Below the pieces are notes generated by a model that saw nothing but the letters and a program-made list of their open reading frames with translations, was not told the DNA's origin and did no database searches. DNA of 64,000 nt. It comes from Lepidodermella squamata (lineage: Eukaryota; Gastrotricha). Shown here one piece after another: positions 44,182 through 56,375 of the stretch. The stretch spans positions 1,550,001 to 1,614,000 of the forward strand of contig JBLDXI010000019.1 in assembly GCA_047495785.1 (NCBI GenBank). Direction: 5' to 3'. A program made the position numbers and the translations under genes. Position 1 is the first letter of the stretch. The number at the start of each line of letters is the position of its first letter.

Positions 44182-47100
44182 TCAAAATACCATAATCTCC
44201 GATATCGATATAGAATTTGGATAGATTGCCAAAGCTCGGTAGATGAACACGTATCGGCCATAGGTTGGCGCCAAGCACCACAGCGTGCTAATGCCACCCG
44301 ACATCATGTCAGTCGGATCAACCGAGTCGCAGTATTTAGCTGAATTGACGTTTGTCGTGTTTCCAACCCGCATGTCAAGACTGGTTATTTGCGTTTCTTT
44401 TCAAAAAACAAATTCACGAGTAAAAACGAAATTTCTGAGGAATTTACCTGTCATATCGTTAGCGTAGACTACGACTACTCTCGTGATTTTTGCTGAGTAA
44501 ACAAGATCGAAATAAATATATTGGCCAGTTGAGTTGAAACCCAATGAGTTTGATGTAGCCTGGGGCAAGCCGTCTGTTGTGTAGAAGACAGCATCAGGAG
44601 TCTGAAAGTTAGCTCCAGCCATCCCGGGCCTAACATTTTTGACCATTGAAACAGCTCAATACATAAAAATCCAATATACGCTCAGCAAAAGATAGGCATA
44701 TGATCAATTTACCTGAATCGCTTGCAGCGTCGATTTCGCAGATTCCGAGTTCAAGTGATGGGGCTGAAGCAGCAACAGTCAAAAATCGACCCATTAAGCC
44801 AGGGTTGCACCGTAGTTTAAGCTTGGCTCCGCTGTATGAATGGCTTGCAGTCGCGAAACAAACCTGACTGAACGGATCTGCCGATGAGTTGGAGATGCCG
44901 ACGGTGATAGGCGGCATAACTGGCAGGGTGTCGTAATCAACTAAACTCATATTAGCGAGTGACCATAAAGAAGGCAAAATGATGTCTCTTACCATCGCAA
45001 CCTTTCACACCGAAACGTCCAGCCATAGGACCTGCGTAGTCTTGAGGGTAGAAGCGAACAAACTTTCCGATGAATGGTCCAACTGAACTTTCGACAATGT
45101 CATCTCTATTACCGGTCAAGAGCTTAAAAACGTTACGATTTATGATTGGATAATCTCCATAAACCTTAGCACAATGAACCTTTAAAAATCCATCCGGATC
45201 TCGCGGACCATCCCAGTTCAAACCATCTCGGCTATACCGAAAGTAATAACTCGTGATATACCAGTTGCCCCCGTTCCCCCGAATTGCTGCTTTTGTGATC
45301 TTTTTCAGTGAGTTCAGCTGAGCTTGCCACCACACATTCCCACTGGATGGCGCAGCAGGAACCGATGTCGAATAGCCAGCGAGCCAAAAACCAGCACTCC
45401 CTATGTAGCCTCGAAAAGCCTCATTTCCAGCATATTCGTTCAATGCTGTTATCTGGGAATCCGGCACATCGGCCAAAAGATCAGCATTGCAACTAGGCAC
45501 TGAAAAAAACAAGGATTTGCGTTGTATCCCGGAAACTTCGGTAAAACTCACAATCACAGCCGTAGAGGGCGACGCGAAGAGCAACAGAAATATTGAAGTT
45601 GTTCGGCACAATTCGAATGAACATGGTATCAATTTCAGGGTACAAGCGGGTATGTGCTGCAAGGTATGCATTATTACTACCTCGGAATAGCTGAAATTTC
45701 CGTTAAGTACAAGCGATGTAAAAAGATTGGTACGAAGAATTACGGAGTTATTTCCGGAGGCTTTGTCCAGGTAAAATTGCCAGTTGACTGCAGCGCTACT
45801 GCCCCTGGCAGCAAACTGGACGTAGTAGTCAAAGACATAATAGTTCCCGCCTATCGACTTGTCGCTTGTTCCTTTCACAGCTACAGCAGCGACACGTTTC
45901 ACCATCGGAAATTTGAACTGCAATATCATGACAAATTGGTAAGCTTTATCGATTTGTGGGGAGCCATAAGTTACCTGCAACCAGCCCGGAGCAGTGGCTG
46001 GTCTCCAGCAGCAAGCCTTCGGCGAGCTGAAAACACCGTCGAGACCTTTTGCCCGTTCGGGTGTCCAGTCATAGCCATTTGTAGCCATTGCGGAGGACGA
46101 TGCTGTAACGTCAGCATCTGAAATAATGCTTGTCAGATCGCTTTTGCATTGTCTCGGTTCGATTTGGGTTGTTGGGCAGCCGTTCATTACGTCGTTTATT
46201 TCCTCCATGGTAAGTGCGTATTTGTGAATTCGCAGACAATGGTAGCAGAACTTCGAATATGCAGAAGACCACGGGACTTTTCCAATACTCATCATCATCT
46301 GGCCTTGCAGGGTGCAGTTGGCCAACGCTTGAGAACTAACGCTTGCCCCGTTTATGACTATTGATAGTTTTCCATTCGCTGGATCAGCAACGTAAGCCAA
46401 ATGGTACCAGGTACTTGTTGTGAGACTATTAACTGAGTCTTTATAAATAGAAGTATAAACGCCTGCGTATGATCCATTGGCACATCTATGATTTGCATCT
46501 ATAAACGGGTTACCAGATCCATTATGGTTATTCATTGCAACAACCTGAAAAATCAAGGTGCTATTCTATCAATACGCTGCGATCATAGAGAACGTAGTCA
46601 TCAACACTACGTCTCTATGGCTGCGATTTTCGATGAACGCTTACTTGACCAGTATTATTGTGCAGGTGGAAGATGGGCCCATCGACGAAAGCAGTGAAAT
46701 AAATCTATCAAGAGAGTCTCGTGAATGAGGTTAGGATTTACAGGAAAAGCCAACCCAGAGTGATATGGTGAAGGCGTAATCGAGTGAATAATACGCTGGA
46801 ATCTGGCTCTGTTGATAATTTGAGCCGTTGAAGCAAATCGAAGTCAACGGAAGGTTGGCTTTATACGTCGGTGAACTGCCCCATAAAACTGATGTATTAA
46901 AGCCCATTACCTGCCCGGAAACTGGGCGAACCATATCCAGGAAGTTCGAGTTGCATTGGAAAGCTTGGTAAGTAGCATAAACAGCAATGGCCTTAAACTC
47001 GTTCGCTTCAGAATCATTAGCATTAGACTGCAAACATGTAAAATATGATATAATTACTTACCAACACTGAGCGGGCAAGTGCGCAGCATATTGACATGCT

Positions 47101-50100
47101 GCTGGCTCAGGGATCGATCGAAAATTTTGATACATGCAGCCCTTCCGCTCACTCCACCCACAGAGAGGAACTGCCCCGCGGTAGGGCTGATGGCGTAAGT
47201 TGACGAGAGGCTCCCGCTACCAACTGGGTGTCCTTCGATGAAGAATCGTAGAAGTCTCGTAACATGGTCAAAAGTGAAGCCCACATAGTAAGGAACATCC
47301 TGGCAAATTAAAAATTAAAATCATTCCGCCCAAATCACAGAGCTTACCCTGGATAGAGACGCTGTTCCCGTAATTGTAACCAATGATCCACCGCAATTTA
47401 TGACGACGTCGTTAGTAGTCGCTGTCCTGAACAAGTTGATACTCCAAGTGGCATTAGTCCCATTGGTCAGGATCCCAAAGGTGCAAACTCCAGTTGAACA
47501 TGCCACATGATGGAAGAAGGAGAAGGACCTCGAAAGTCTGGTCAGCAGCGTCGTGTTATCAAACCTCACCGATGCAGTCGTTGACAGCTGATACGCCTTA
47601 TTCGGGAATTGCGCCAGGCTAGTCAAATTTGGCGAGCCAACAGCTGCAGCATTGAACCCATTTCCACTCTGATCCGACAGGCCTGTCAAGCCGTCGAGAT
47701 GGATCGAAGCGATAGGGCGCGGGAATTCAGCCCAAGGGCATCTCATCGCTGCGTGAATGTCAGATTTGGTCAAAAGGCGGTTGTACCACTGCATGCAGAA
47801 AACTGATATATCACCAAAACGATTGTCTTGACAGGCGGCTCGGAACATTCCGATGAAGAACAAGTCTGTAGCATATCGTGGAATGTTGACCGTAGAGTAG
47901 AAATCAGTGTCGATTTCGCCGTTGTAGTACCACGTTAGCCTGTTTTTAGCCAACTCGAATGTCCATCCGATGTGAACCCAAGTGTCGACAGGAAAGCCAG
48001 CAGGGTTTTTGCCGATATACGATGATTCATTAGATGCAGATCCTCCTCGAAGATATCTCCCGTTTCTAGAAGAATAATATGAAATTTTATCCTAGGCATG
48101 AACAGTTGGAAACAGACACAAGCCAAATCTGCAGGCCTGGAAAATGTAAAAACTGATCAACATCATTTGAACGCAGGGAAACTGCCTCACCCCCAGCTGC
48201 TGTATCCGCGGTATTGTCAGGCCAATTGACAATGTTACCTTCAAAGTACCCCGTCGCACTTTTGACCCATATGAAGAATGAGTGATCCGTCGCGGTGTTC
48301 AGAACAGGGTTGTGCGCAGCTCCATACATCATGCCGTCCTCAACTTTTTGCACTCGCGATGCTCCATTAACGCGCCCGAATGGGTCTGGGACAAACGTGA
48401 TCGACTGGGAGTAGTAGATGTGGTTACCATTCCCACTCATATCCTGGCCACGGCTGTAGATGTCGAAAAGCCATAGCCCAGCCGGGTTAAGTTCTCCCTC
48501 CATTATCGGCGTGATTTCGACATAGTCCACTGATTTCGCTGAGCCCAAATCAACCGTGACCGAGGCCGCCTGAGTAGCACTGGCTACGATACGGCTGCAA
48601 GTGTCCGCCCTCCCGTCAATCAGCATCGAAACAGGCCGGTGGAATACAGTGAAATTCGTGAAAACTGATGCGCTGGCTTGACTGATCAAATCAGTCATGT
48701 AAGACCTAGCATCGACGTCGTAACAGCCCATTACTTCCAGCCGCATGCAACTCAGAGTGCTGAGAGCTTTCGGCCAGATGCGGATCCATCTAGCGACTAT
48801 AGGATAGTCGAAGTAATTGGCGATGGCTTGATTCACGTTAGTATTTCCAGCGAAATCGGTATTTCCTGATATGGTTGTCACGTAACTCCAATCCGGGTCT
48901 GAATCAGACCGGTACAAAACCGAGTAACTCGTCACCCACCAAGAGTTCGTAATACAACCCTAATAATAGTTTTGTGAATTGGTGGTTATAAAAGATCTTC
49001 TATGTATATTACTTGAATTATCACGCCCGTAACAATGCGGTTCCGTAAGAAGTCGACCTCAAGATGGGAATCGAGACGGCTTGGTGCAAGCTCGGCCCAC
49101 GATCCGCGTTTTGAATTCAGTCGTGCGTAAAACGGAGGAAAATTAAACCTGGCCGAATTTGAAGTCATCTGGCTATCATTCACGTCAAACGAATGAACAC
49201 CAAGTGGGACTAGGAAACAAAATCTGTCGAAATCCATGCTATAGATCAAGAACGCTTACCTCGGCAGATGGAGTTGCAGCCAAATACCGCCATTCGCAGG
49301 CACGGAAAGCCATTCCACGTTACGGCCACGAACCTTACAAAACGAGTGAGAAACGCCCGCCAAAGCCGGTTTGCGACGACTGAGCTTCGATCGGTATTTC
49401 CATTAGAGATCTACAAAAGCATGCGTTTTACAATTGAATAGGCGAATGTTTTAGTCTGATAGGATATTGATACTGATTTATTTGCGCAATTTGTCTCGCG
49501 ACGTTTAGCAATTTGTATAAAAGGGTCAAGGCGCCTCGCCACTGATAAATAGTTTATTTTTCAAGTTCACAAGCAATAAGCAATCCTTTCTTAAGAGACA
49601 CTCAGCAACTATATTTTCGTGCCGTTATATAGACCTCTCGGCAGTCTAAGCTCCACCCACCGCAGGATGACCACCGCCACCCACGCTCTGCCTTTTCACG
49701 GTCATCATGCACGGTTGCTAGCAGATAACGTCATTTGGGGCTATCGCATATCGCAGCTTAAGCGGCTATTCTGTGACACGTTCGTTCAAGCAGTAGAATG
49801 AGGAAATAGGAGATGGAGTGAAAGTCGATGCAATTTGCAGGGAGTTACCTCGATAGCAGACACTTATTCTGTAATCTGAGGTCAAAGAGTAAATGTTTCT
49901 GAAGCTATGGACCCACCTTTCAGGTGTAAGTTTAACTCAAGAAAATCTCTGTGTTGCATCGAATTTACTGGACCCGAATATATCGACCCGAGAACGTCGC
50001 CCGATTTCATTTGAATCTACAGACGCTTAGGAACCTTAGAAAATGTAAAACCCCCGATCCGATGCATAATTGTGTCTTCTGTCAAATTAATTGCGCCCGA

Positions 50101-52147
50101 ATAGCCCCATCGAAAAGTGAAGCTTAGGGGTAATTCTTTCATAATAATTGAATATTCTAATGAGCTGCATTGTTGTAAGATGCAATCTGGGCCATTTCCG
50201 ATTACTCGAGTCTCGACTGCGTCCAATTAACGATACCTAGGTGATCTAATTTGGATCGTTGTAAAGTGTTTTCCGCTTTATCCAATGCTAAGAGGTATTA
50301 AACTTGAACAAAATTTGATGAATACCATGTCTGGATTGGAGTTCAACAATTCAGTAGCTGAAGAATAAAAATTAATCCAGTGTGTTCTTTCAATTGTAAA
50401 ATAATGCGCATTGAAAAGCATGCAAATCAACCCATGATTTACATGCTTTCATGAAAAACGGGAATTCGAGTTTTTCCCCAAATTTGATGTCGCGTGCTGA
50501 GTTTCATGGATATGAAAAGTGAATTCATGCATTTTATCCTGTTTAAAAATATCACCCCAGTTAGGGTGCTTTTTTTCTGGTGTAGCCAATGACCCAAAAG
50601 TCACCCATACCGCACGAACCCCGCTACCCGCGCACAGATTTAGAGTATTCCAAACTCTCGGAATTCCACCTGTTACTGAACATGAGAACTAAAATTTCCA
50701 TCGAAAACACTTGTTCCATAGCGCATAGACCTGTCCTGTCAAAACCAACCTCAAAATGTGAAAGTACCCTCAGAAATGTACCCTAATGCATACTCAAGTT
50801 TCTCTGTGCGAAAGTTGTGATTTGATTAGATATAAATTGGTCTGATGATTTGATTTGATTGATTTACAAAGACCTGGGATTCTCTAAATAAATCAAATCA
50901 AATCAAATTGAAGTCATTGGGGGAGAGAACAATAGGTTGGCCAGTGTATTGTTGTACGCGCCTACCTCCGCCGGCATTATACCCGAGAGCGATGATCACA
51001 GTATTTCCAGATTTAGGAGGTCCAAACTTGGACAGCCCAAGTCCGGCGGCCCGAGTGCAGCGCGCGCAAGCGCTCAACAATAGTTCGTTTCCATTGTTCT
51101 TCACCGTTCTCGGGCCAACACCTCGGCTGGCCCGAGTGCAGTGAAGCGATAATTCGTTAAACTCGTTAAATTTGCAATATACGTCGCATATACGTCGCAA
51201 TATACGGGCGCGCTTTAGAGAAGCCCGAGCGCGGATTGTTAAAGCGCCCTTACCCAACCGCTGATCATTAGCTAAACGTTCAAGTTTCTTACTATATCCT
51301 GGCCATTCCGATCCTTGTAGCGAAACCAGTTGACGCCAGCTGGATCCAAGCTGAATTCGAGGCGATAAGTTGCTGTCCAATATTGGGTAGCATCACTATA
51401 TACCAAGCCTGATGTTGCGACCTGAGTGACCCATCTCGGTAAGCCGAGGTCGACTTGAAGGTAGCAGTTCGTAGTACATGAACAGCCGCACCAAGAATAC
51501 TGCGTCGCATTGACTCTCGCCGACCAGGGTTGCTAGACATAACGTAGGCGATTCCCGTCTTGAAAAGCCAGATCACAAGACTTACCTGTAGGTTGTTGGC
51601 GCAGGTTCCTACAGCTGAGAAGGCCGATGTTGGCAGTTCGTTATTAACCAATCCGAACTCAAATTCAGAGTCACAGACTGGTTGAATATACGGCAGTTGC
51701 AAATCTCTCATAAATATCGAATTGTTGATGCTTTTCATATTGTCCTTGCCGTGATTTAATTGCGGGTAATTGCTACGACTGGTTTTCAGCACTTTGACGT
51801 AGACATCTTTCGTGGGACTGTTTGTCATGTTGAATGCTGTGCCATCGCCGTAAGCATCCAAAATATCGCAACTTTTCGCCGCAGTGTCATGGACTGTTGT
51901 CAGGCAGTTGCGATTCGCTGAGCATACAGCCATACAATGCGATTTTCCCACCACAGATTTCTCGACTGCGAGCCTGAACGATCAAGATCAAGAACTTAAT
52001 GCTACATGCCTTGAAACTCGCAAACCTATGAGCTGTGTAGGAATCATCGGGAATGATAGCCACAAGACTCTTCCCGGAGTAAGTCTTGAACATTTCGGCT
52101 GCATTTACGAGACCAATGAGGTTAAGCAAATACGTCACGTAAATCAT
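44182..52147 (-). CDS. Large secreted PAN/discoidin/LamG protein with fucolectin-like tail, copy 2
   Basis: Nineteen exons join in phase to about 1,711 residues (first 52147-52026, then 51973-51586, 51532-51293, 49410-49260, 49209-49013, 48959-48191, a 19-nt exon 48136-48118, 48065-47348, and so on to 44396-44182). The domain order equals copy 1: signal peptide (MIYVTYLLNLIGLVNA), PAN-like module (SHCMAVCSANRNCLTTVHD), two discoidin, three LamG/ConA-like, two discoidin, and a fucolectin-like tail (LRCNPGLMGRFLTVAA; GRYVFIYRA). Intron gains and losses relative to copy 1 include an extra intron near 48960-49012, two extra in the tail, and a 1.9-kb third intron where copy 1 has 53 bp. Donor of the 19-nt exon is weak (GTCTGT). 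Extracellular; role unknown. Confidence 0.75.
49411..51292. other. Expanded intron 3 (1,882 bp) of discoidin gene copy 2
   Basis: The homologous intron in copy 1 (35835-35887) is 53 bp, so about 1.8 kb has been inserted. It contains a hairpin plus T-run at 50553-50576, an imperfect inverted repeat of GATTTGATTT units around 50846-50910, and a GC-richer block at about 50930-51250 with repeated CCCGAGTGCAG. A TATAAAAG at 49516 has no clear gene. No conserved protein was recognised on either strand. Confidence 0.6.
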
Positions 52148-52362
52148 GTTTTGCGTGCAATGATGGAGATTTTCCGTTTTGCATGGCTTTCGTTGTTTCG
52201 TGCGCCGACCTTCTCACCTCGAAGCGCGGCGATTATCGATTTGACGACCACGCACTACTGCCCCAACACTGGCTAGCTTTTTACCGTTCATGCTGGAAAT
52301 TCGCGCCTTCGTTGTGCGATACATTACATTACATCATAATTATTCTGTTCGTCAAATTTTCT

Positions 52363-52564
52363 CTATCCGACGATATACAATTTTTCAGGTAAATTATTTA
52401 TTTTGATTTTCCGATCGTTTTCAGCCGTGCATATTGGACTTTGAATTTTCTCACAGCGTTGCTTTGTTCAGAAACATTCTAGCAAATAATAATTTTTCGA
52501 GCTGAGAAAAAATCGGAAAATCAAAATAAATAATTTACATGAAAAAATGTATATCGTCGGATAG
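52363..52564. repeat. Fold-back element with 53-bp inverted arms (51/53 identical)
   Basis: Left arm 52363-52415 and right arm 52512-52564 are reverse complements with two mismatches over 53 bp. The arm starts CTATCCGACGATATACA and ends TTGATTTTCCGAT. A 96-bp spacer separates them, and weaker complementarity continues a few bases outward. The near-identity suggests recent origin. It could be a MITE end-pair or a hairpin-producing sequence, about 215 bp upstream of the copy 2 start codon. Confidence 0.85.
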
Positions 52565-52620
52565 GGAAACTTTTCAACGTGGATAAACAAATTTTCAACA
52601 ATGTTTCATAATTTTTTCGA

Positions 52621-52656
52621 AATGTTGCCCAAAATGTTGCCCAAAATGTTGCCCAA
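52621..52656. repeat. Tandem repeat, three copies of a 12-mer
   Basis: Unit AATGTTGCCCAA repeated three times without change. Confidence 0.9.
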
Positions 52657-52925
52657 AATCACCAATGACGAATTTTAGAAAATTATCGTAAGCGTTTTCA
52701 CTGCTAATTTTCCAACAGCCTCGTTGTTAAAAAGAGCCTTCTTCGAGTATTTCGCCGTAATTTTCTTGATAGCGTCGTTGATTCGGCGGCATTTCGCCTT
52801 CTGCTTGTTAATCTGCTGGCCAGCTTCTTGCAGTAGCAAATCGCTATCTGTTTGGTCTTCGATGGTGATAATAAGGTGGCAAAACCGCCAAAAGGCAAGA
52901 TGACTACACTGTAGTAGCGGCGTAT

Positions 52926-52953
52926 ATTCAACTCTCCCCAACGGAAATTACCC
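52926..52953 (+). repeat. MULE left terminal inverted repeat
   Basis: Begins ATTCAACTCTCCCCAACGG; pairs with 55690-55717 at 26 of 28 positions. Confidence 0.85.
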
Positions 52954-53147
52954 GAAGCAACGCACCCAATGCGATTATCCCCGTGCGCGCGCGCCCAACG
53001 CGATAATCCCCAAAATTAATGCGCACCGAGTAAACAATTGAGTAAATAAACTTTATTCAAGCCACAACAACGAAAAGTAAAAGGAAAAGACCAAGCAACA
53101 AAGCCACAACAAATTACGAGTTACAAATAGAAATTTCAACAAATTTT

Positions 53148-55482
53148 CTAATATTTTTTTTTCTTCAACAATTTTGAGACGTTATCAAGAAATTCAATGA
53201 GCAAATCATTTTTCTTCTTATGCTTCAACGGGTCCCGAGAGGCGGCTAGGTGAACTAAATTTTCGTTAAACGCTTTTTCGACATTAATTAAGGCTTGATT
53301 TTTTAAACACTGGTTCTTCTTCGACTTGCACAACGGCTTGCCCTGTTTTTCGAACTTGGCCATCTTGACAGCTACTTCGGCCTCCTCTTTTTGAATAGAC
53401 TCAATGAAAAACCAGATAGCAGGGTGTTTGCGATGATTAGCGACCACGTTCATGCGGTGATGCCACCCTTCGACGCCGTTGTTTGTTCGAATGCACTGTC
53501 CATGAACATTCCATTCACTGATTGGAAAACGCTTCATCCAGGTGCCGCGGAAATATTTTTCGAAGTCCTTTTCCCTCAGCATAGGTGGCAATTTGGAGAA
53601 GAGCAACTCAGCGGCGGCCTCAACTTCGTCTTCTTTGAGCAGGGCAAGAGCCTGGAAGCGGCGAATCGTGACGTAGACGACGTTAGACACTTGACGGCCG
53701 TCTGATCCCATGATCCGGTTGCCATCGTCGTCGGTCGGCGGCCCCGATTCATACTCAGTCTAAAAGTAACAGGTTAAAATCGAATTGAAGAGGAAGAAAT
53801 TAGCTCACCTTTAGGCCATTTTCGTCGACCCAGGTACGGAGGGCTTTGCAGAAATGAAAAAAGCATCCCACGATCTTGACCAGCTTGCCATTCTTGCCCC
53901 GCAACTTCCGAATTACGGGCAGGAGGCCACTCTCGAAGTCGCACGTCGCCTCCTCGAGCTGCAGCTCTTCGTGCGTCGCGTCGATTGCGTTCATTAGAGT
54001 TTCAAAGACCCGAGTGTAAAGGGCCGAGCTCTTCTCAGACATGAGGACAAATGCCGCCGGAAATGTCGCGCCGTCTCTCATCGTGTGAATGGAGAACATT
54101 TGGTAAAAGATTTTCGGGCTTATCGCGAAAGTGCCGTCGAAAAACCAGCGGCTCGCCCTTGCCAATCGCTGGAATCCACGGCTTGTAGCGAAAACGATGT
54201 AGGACTTGCCGTCCTCACCTTTCTCCAGATGATACAGAAACTTTTCGTTCTTGTCATGCGTTAAGATGAAGGCTTCAATTTTCGCTTGTGTTTCCTCGTC
54301 TAGATCTTTGGCGATGGCTGATTGCAGCAGCTCAAACAAGTCGTCCAACGACGTCGGGTTTTTCGGGTACTTCTTGCCTCGGCGCTTGTACAGCCCAGAG
54401 ACGATCTCGTCGAGGTCCGGGAACGCCTCGCGTACCTCCAAGTCCGAGATCTCGCTTTTCACTTGACGGTAGTGTTGACCGGGAACGACGGCCGGCTGGT
54501 TGGAGATGAGCCACCGAACTTTAGCCATGTTGATTTCAACCTCGACTCCAACTCGGTCTGGTTCGTGGTTGTGCTCTAACAACAAAATTAAATCAAAATC
54601 AAACAATTTTAGTCGAAATATCGAATTACCTCCATGTTTCGGCGCCTCTTCTAGGTTGAACCGGTAACAAGCGCTGTTATGCCCTTCTGGCCACTCGGGA
54701 AGCGGGCTAGTCCACGTACAGTGGCAGTTCAATTCGCCACGGTGGTCGTAGCAGCGGACGTAGACGGCGCCGTTTTTGCGTCGGTCAAACAGGTACCGAT
54801 GGCCGGCGTGACACAAGACTTTGCCATCCTTGGACGACTTGTAGTAAACAGCGTGCTTCTCGGGCTGAAAATCCAACATGGCCTGCATTTGATCAGGGGT
54901 GAGGCTCAAGTTCGTTGCCTGTGGAACTGTTTGCTGCTGAACTGTTTCTTCGAGCTGGCGAACGCGGGCCTTCAGCAGGCGCACGGTGTTCGGCGAGGCG
55001 AAATCGCTTGAGTCCGCTACTTGAGGCGGGTGCTGTTCCGGCACTTCGACGCTGAAGTCGTTTGAAGCCGAGTTGCTCTGATTCTCGAGATCCGGCATGC
55101 TGTCCTCGCTAAGTTGCGGCGAGGCCACGCGCGGCGGTATCGGCGGTTGAGTGGCCACAACGACTGGATTAGCTCTGCTTGCCTTAGCTGTTGAGAACGT
55201 AATCGGATTAAAGACGGGCGGTGGTGTTGACGCGGGTGCCACTCGCTGTGCCGTCTTCTTCTTAGCTTGCGCTTGTCTGACCGGCGGTGGATCGACAGCC
55301 GGTTGCTCAGACACTTTCACCTTGTTTTTTGAACCAGGCGGCCGCCCGGGTTTACGCTTTACAGGTGCTGCTATGCGGATGGTACCATTAGTAAAAAAAA
55401 AACCCAGCTTAAGAAAGTGTGTACCTTCAGCGTTATCAGCCGTAACTTGAGAATCGGTAACGATTGCTTTGCGTTTACCCAT
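53148..55482 (-). CDS. MULE transposase with AT-hook and FLYWCH-type zinc finger
   Basis: Four exons (55482-55425, 55367-54630, 54575-53809, 53759-53148; introns 57, 54 and 49 bp) give 724 residues. Near the N-terminus is an AT-hook (KRKPGRPPGSK). After a Pro/Gln-rich linker comes a FLYWCH-like zinc finger (GHRYLFDRRKNGAVYVRCY ending GEHNHEPD once the second intron is removed). The MULE catalytic domain follows: first Asp in WFFDGTF, second in CDFESGLLP, the CxxH-like GCFFHFCKA, and a Glu in NNGVEGWHHRM. All DDE candidates are present and there is no frameshift. It would cut and reinsert its own element in the nucleus. I chose the ATG at 55482; upstream the frame is open only from TTG. Confidence 0.85.
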
Positions 55483-55689
55483 CAGAACGTCGAATATCAA
55501 ATATCAAAATGATTGCAGGTTGATGATGAATGCGAATTCCTCGTGCTTTCCTGGCTACTCTACTCTGTGTCATCAGGTGTGGGCGCCTGCCTGCGCGCGC
55601 GAGTTTCCTTGTGTGTGTTCGTGCGCGCGTGTGTGTATTGTTATAATCCACTTGGGGAACGCAACAGCGCGGTGGGGATATGGTGCTAT

Positions 55690-55717
55690 GGGTATTTTCC
55701 GTTGGGGTGAGTTGAAT
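55690..55717 (-). repeat. MULE right terminal inverted repeat
   Basis: Reverse complement of the left repeat with two mismatches; followed by CATTC and the 9-bp target duplication. Confidence 0.85.
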
Positions 55718-56095
55718 CATTCAGTAGCGGCTGTTATTGCCCTCCATGCCGTTGTTTGTGTGAACAACGTCGTAAACGCTGTTACTTCGTGGTAAAATCT
55801 CGGTGTTAACTCGACTGCGGTGAGCTTGTGAGTACTACACTGTAACAATATTGCTCTATATACATTGCTCACAAGGCGGCGAGGCCATCCATCGCTGTTT
55901 GGCCGGTTTCGGCTTGCAGTTTTTGCCATGTGTTGGGCCACACTGCGGCCATCGCCGAATTGTTCGCACTTCGCACTTCGCGCACTAATTCTGTTTATTA
56001 CCCGAATGAATGAATTTTCGTTATCTAATATTGCAAAACATCATCGGCGATTTTTTAATGAATTCAGATAAAATTTTTTGACTTGAACCGATTCA

Positions 56096-56375
56096 TACAA
56101 TCGCATACAAAAACTGCAATCGTTACAAGACAGGGCTGTGAGAATTGTAATAAATGCGACTGATTTTGCTGATACTTCTGCTCTCCGAGACGAACTGGAA
56201 TGGCTCAAGCGAAGTGTCCAATTTGCCACGCTAATGTACAGATGCCTTGTTGGGGATGCACCTGACACCTGATGCATGAAATCTATTTTTGTACCTAACC
56301 CTCCTTCTTGCACTCGCTCTTCTCGTCTTAGCTTCAAACTTCCAGTCGTAAAACTTGACTAAGGCCAATCTTCTC
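56096..56375 (+). pseudogene. LINE (non-LTR retrotransposon) ORF2 3'-end relic
   Basis: The plus-strand frame through CTG at 56114 reads IQKLQSLQDRAVRIV, then LRDELEWLKRSVQFATLMYR, then CLVGDAPDT, an in-frame TGA, and then FVPNPPSCTRSSRLSFKLP. This is the conserved stretch downstream of the reverse transcriptase in Jockey/CR1-type LINEs (QxLQNRAxRII... WL... LxYK.L.G.AP). The rest of the ORF is missing. A decayed, 5'-truncated insertion, as is usual for LINEs. Confidence 0.65.

Larger units (their letters stand above)
52148..52921. other. Intergenic, promoter side of discoidin gene copy 2, with fold-back and tandem repeat
   Basis: Spacer of 774 bp between the gene start and the MULE left end. 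It holds the fold-back at 52363-52564 and the 12-mer tandem repeat at 52621-52656. The 88-codon minus ORF at 52675-52941 has no recognised homology and crosses the MULE boundary. Confidence 0.45.
52922..55722 (-). mobile_element. Complete MULE (Mutator-like) DNA transposon, 2.8 kb
   Basis: A 9-bp direct repeat AGTAGCGGC flanks the element (52913-52921 and 55723-55731), the target-site length expected of Mutator-like elements. Inside, 28-bp terminal inverted repeats at 52926-52953 and 55690-55717 match at 26 of 28 positions (core CCCCAACGGAAA). Subterminal motifs at the left end repeat the pattern CCAAYGCGATWATCCCC. The transposase gene at 53148-55482 fills the interior. Intact ends, a perfect target duplication and an open transposase frame suggest a recent insertion. 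Confidence 0.85.

Noticed and set aside
49516-49801. TATAAAAG followed by a short plus-strand ORF inside the large intron of discoidin copy 2
   Set aside because: The ORF from the first ATG is about 44 codons without motifs. The TATA match alone is not enough to claim a nested gene.
50898-51380. 160-codon minus-strand ORF overlapping exon 3 of discoidin copy 2
   Set aside because: Its first part is the real exon in another frame. The rest is GC-rich intron text with no domain.
52675-52941. 88-codon Lys-rich minus-strand ORF
   Set aside because: It crosses the MULE target duplication and left inverted repeat, so it cannot be an old gene as read. No homology recognised.
55469-55795. ORFs in the right subterminal region of the MULE
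   Set aside because: CG- and TG-repeat text of the transposon end, without conserved protein features.
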